The notes beneath the pieces are model-generated. The model did no database searches, was not told the DNA's origin, and worked only from the letters and a program-made list of their open reading frames with translations. A stretch of DNA of 6,400 bases, taken from positions 1 through 6,400 of the forward strand of contig JAQGMX010000356.1 of NCBI GenBank assembly GCA_028292145.1, given 5' to 3'. Position 1 is the stretch's first letter, and each line of letters opens with the position of its first letter. A program made the position numbers and the translations under genes. Below are positions 6,132 to 6,400 of this stretch, piece by piece. The stretch comes from Variovorax sp. Lineage in GTDB: Bacteria; Pseudomonadota; Gammaproteobacteria; Burkholderiales; Burkholderiaceae_C.

Positions 6132-6158
6132 GAAGAACCCAAGGAACCGAAAGAACCC
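6132..6158 (+). repeat. Three tandem 9-nt units in the leader before the crotonase gene
   Basis: GAAGAACCC, AAGGAACCG and AAAGAACCC follow one another directly (consensus RARGAACCS, with A or G at positions 1 and 3), filling most of the 44-nt gap between the acyl-CoA dehydrogenase stop and the ATG at 6163. The segment is purine-rich, forms no obvious hairpin, and contains no Shine-Dalgarno at normal distance: AAGGA at 6141-6145 is 17 nt from the ATG, and AAGAA at 6151-6155 is weak. Function unknown; possibly an unstructured ribosome-loading leader. Confidence 0.55.
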
Positions 6159-6162
6159 GACG

Positions 6163-6400
6163 ATGCAAGACTTCCTGAAATCGGAGCGCGACGGCGCTGT
6201 CCTCACGCTCACCATGAGCCAGCCCGCCACCCGCAATGCGCTCACCGGCAATACCGCCGTCGAGGAGTTCGTGCAGGCTTGCGCCGGCATCGCGCGCGAC
6301 CCCGGCATCCGCGTCGTCGTGCTGACCGGCGAAGGCCCGGTGTTCAGTTCCGGCGGCAACGTGAAGGACATGCAGCGCTACGAAGCAGGCGACCTGTCGC
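6163..6400 (+). CDS. Enoyl-CoA hydratase/isomerase (crotonase) family, N-terminal part (runs off window)
   Basis: Translation from the ATG at 6163 stays open to the window edge, giving 79 residues of a family normally about 260 aa. It shows the crotonase opening: a strand G-A-V-L-T-L-T-M (11-18), the P-A-T-R-N-A-L (21-27) segment matching the family's rP..rNAl, and the first oxyanion-hole motif V-V-V-L-T-G-E-G-P-V-F-S-S-G-G-N-V-K-D-M (51-70), equivalent to FcaGaDlkem. Catalytic Glu residues of hydratases lie further on and are outside the window, so hydratase, isomerase or another crotonase activity cannot be separated. No in-frame start lies between the preceding stop and 6163, so this ATG is the likely start despite the weak ribosome site. 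It would act after the acyl-CoA dehydrogenase on the enoyl-CoA product (inferred). Confidence 0.93.
   Translation, partial: MQDFLKSERDGAVLTLTMSQPATRNALTGNTAVEEFVQACAGIARDPGIRVVVLTGEGPVFSSGGNVKDMQRYEAGDLS

Larger units (their letters stand above)
1..6400 (+). other. Single co-directional acyl-CoA catabolic operon; both ends outside window
   Basis: Eight genes lie on one strand. There are three 4-nt ATGA overlaps (at 190, 2719 and 3942) and gaps of 24, 16, 11 and 44 nt. No hairpin followed by a T-run is visible in any gap and there is no room for an independent promoter, except weakly inside coding sequence. The enzymes form a logical order of CoA transfer, dehydrogenation and hydration, flanked by two periplasmic binding proteins. 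A thiolase, hydroxyacyl-CoA dehydrogenase, permease and regulator are absent here and may lie outside. Confidence 0.8.

Overview
The window is one stretch of high-GC DNA coding entirely on the + strand. It looks like the middle of a catabolic operon from a betaproteobacterium, most likely Burkholderiales (Bordetella/Achromobacter/Cupriavidus/Variovorax-like). This rests on the strongly G/C-ending codons and on two adjacent Bug-type (TctC family) periplasmic solute-binding proteins embedded among acyl-CoA genes, an arrangement typical of that order. The genus cannot be fixed from the sequence alone.

Layout: (1) 3' end of a class III (CaiB/BaiF) CoA-transferase, 1-193; (2) small MaoC-like hotdog protein, 190-675; (3) and (4) two tandem, diverged Bug solute-binding proteins, 700-1701 and 1718-2722; (5) complete class III CoA-transferase, 2719-3945; (6) acyl-CoA dehydrogenase, 385 aa, 3942-5099; (7) a second, shorter acyl-CoA dehydrogenase-like protein, 335 aa, 5111-6118; (8) 5' part of an enoyl-CoA hydratase/isomerase (crotonase), 6163 to the window edge. 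Genes 1/2, 4/5 and 5/6 overlap by ATGA (4 nt) and the other gaps are 11-44 nt, so the set is almost certainly co-transcribed. I see no promoter, terminator, RNA gene, mobile element or CRISPR. No gene-free stretch exceeds 44 nt, and both operon ends lie outside the window.

Inferred joint role: a carboxylic acid is captured in the periplasm by a Bug protein, activated by CoA transfer, desaturated by the acyl-CoA dehydrogenase pair, and hydrated by the crotonase and/or MaoC-like protein. The substrate cannot be read from the sequence.

The most notable point is that the two acyl-CoA dehydrogenase genes carry complementary halves of the family's motifs. The first has the middle-domain flavin/substrate motifs and a helix-G glutamate but lacks the RxxFGxxI motif. 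The second has RNQFGRPI but lacks the middle-domain motifs. This predicts an obligate heteromeric enzyme like mycobacterial FadE26-FadE27/FadE28-FadE29 or the PimC/PimD pair. The MaoC-like protein also appears to lack the usual Asp/His hydratase dyad. These are variations on known systems; I do not see evidence for a wholly new system type.
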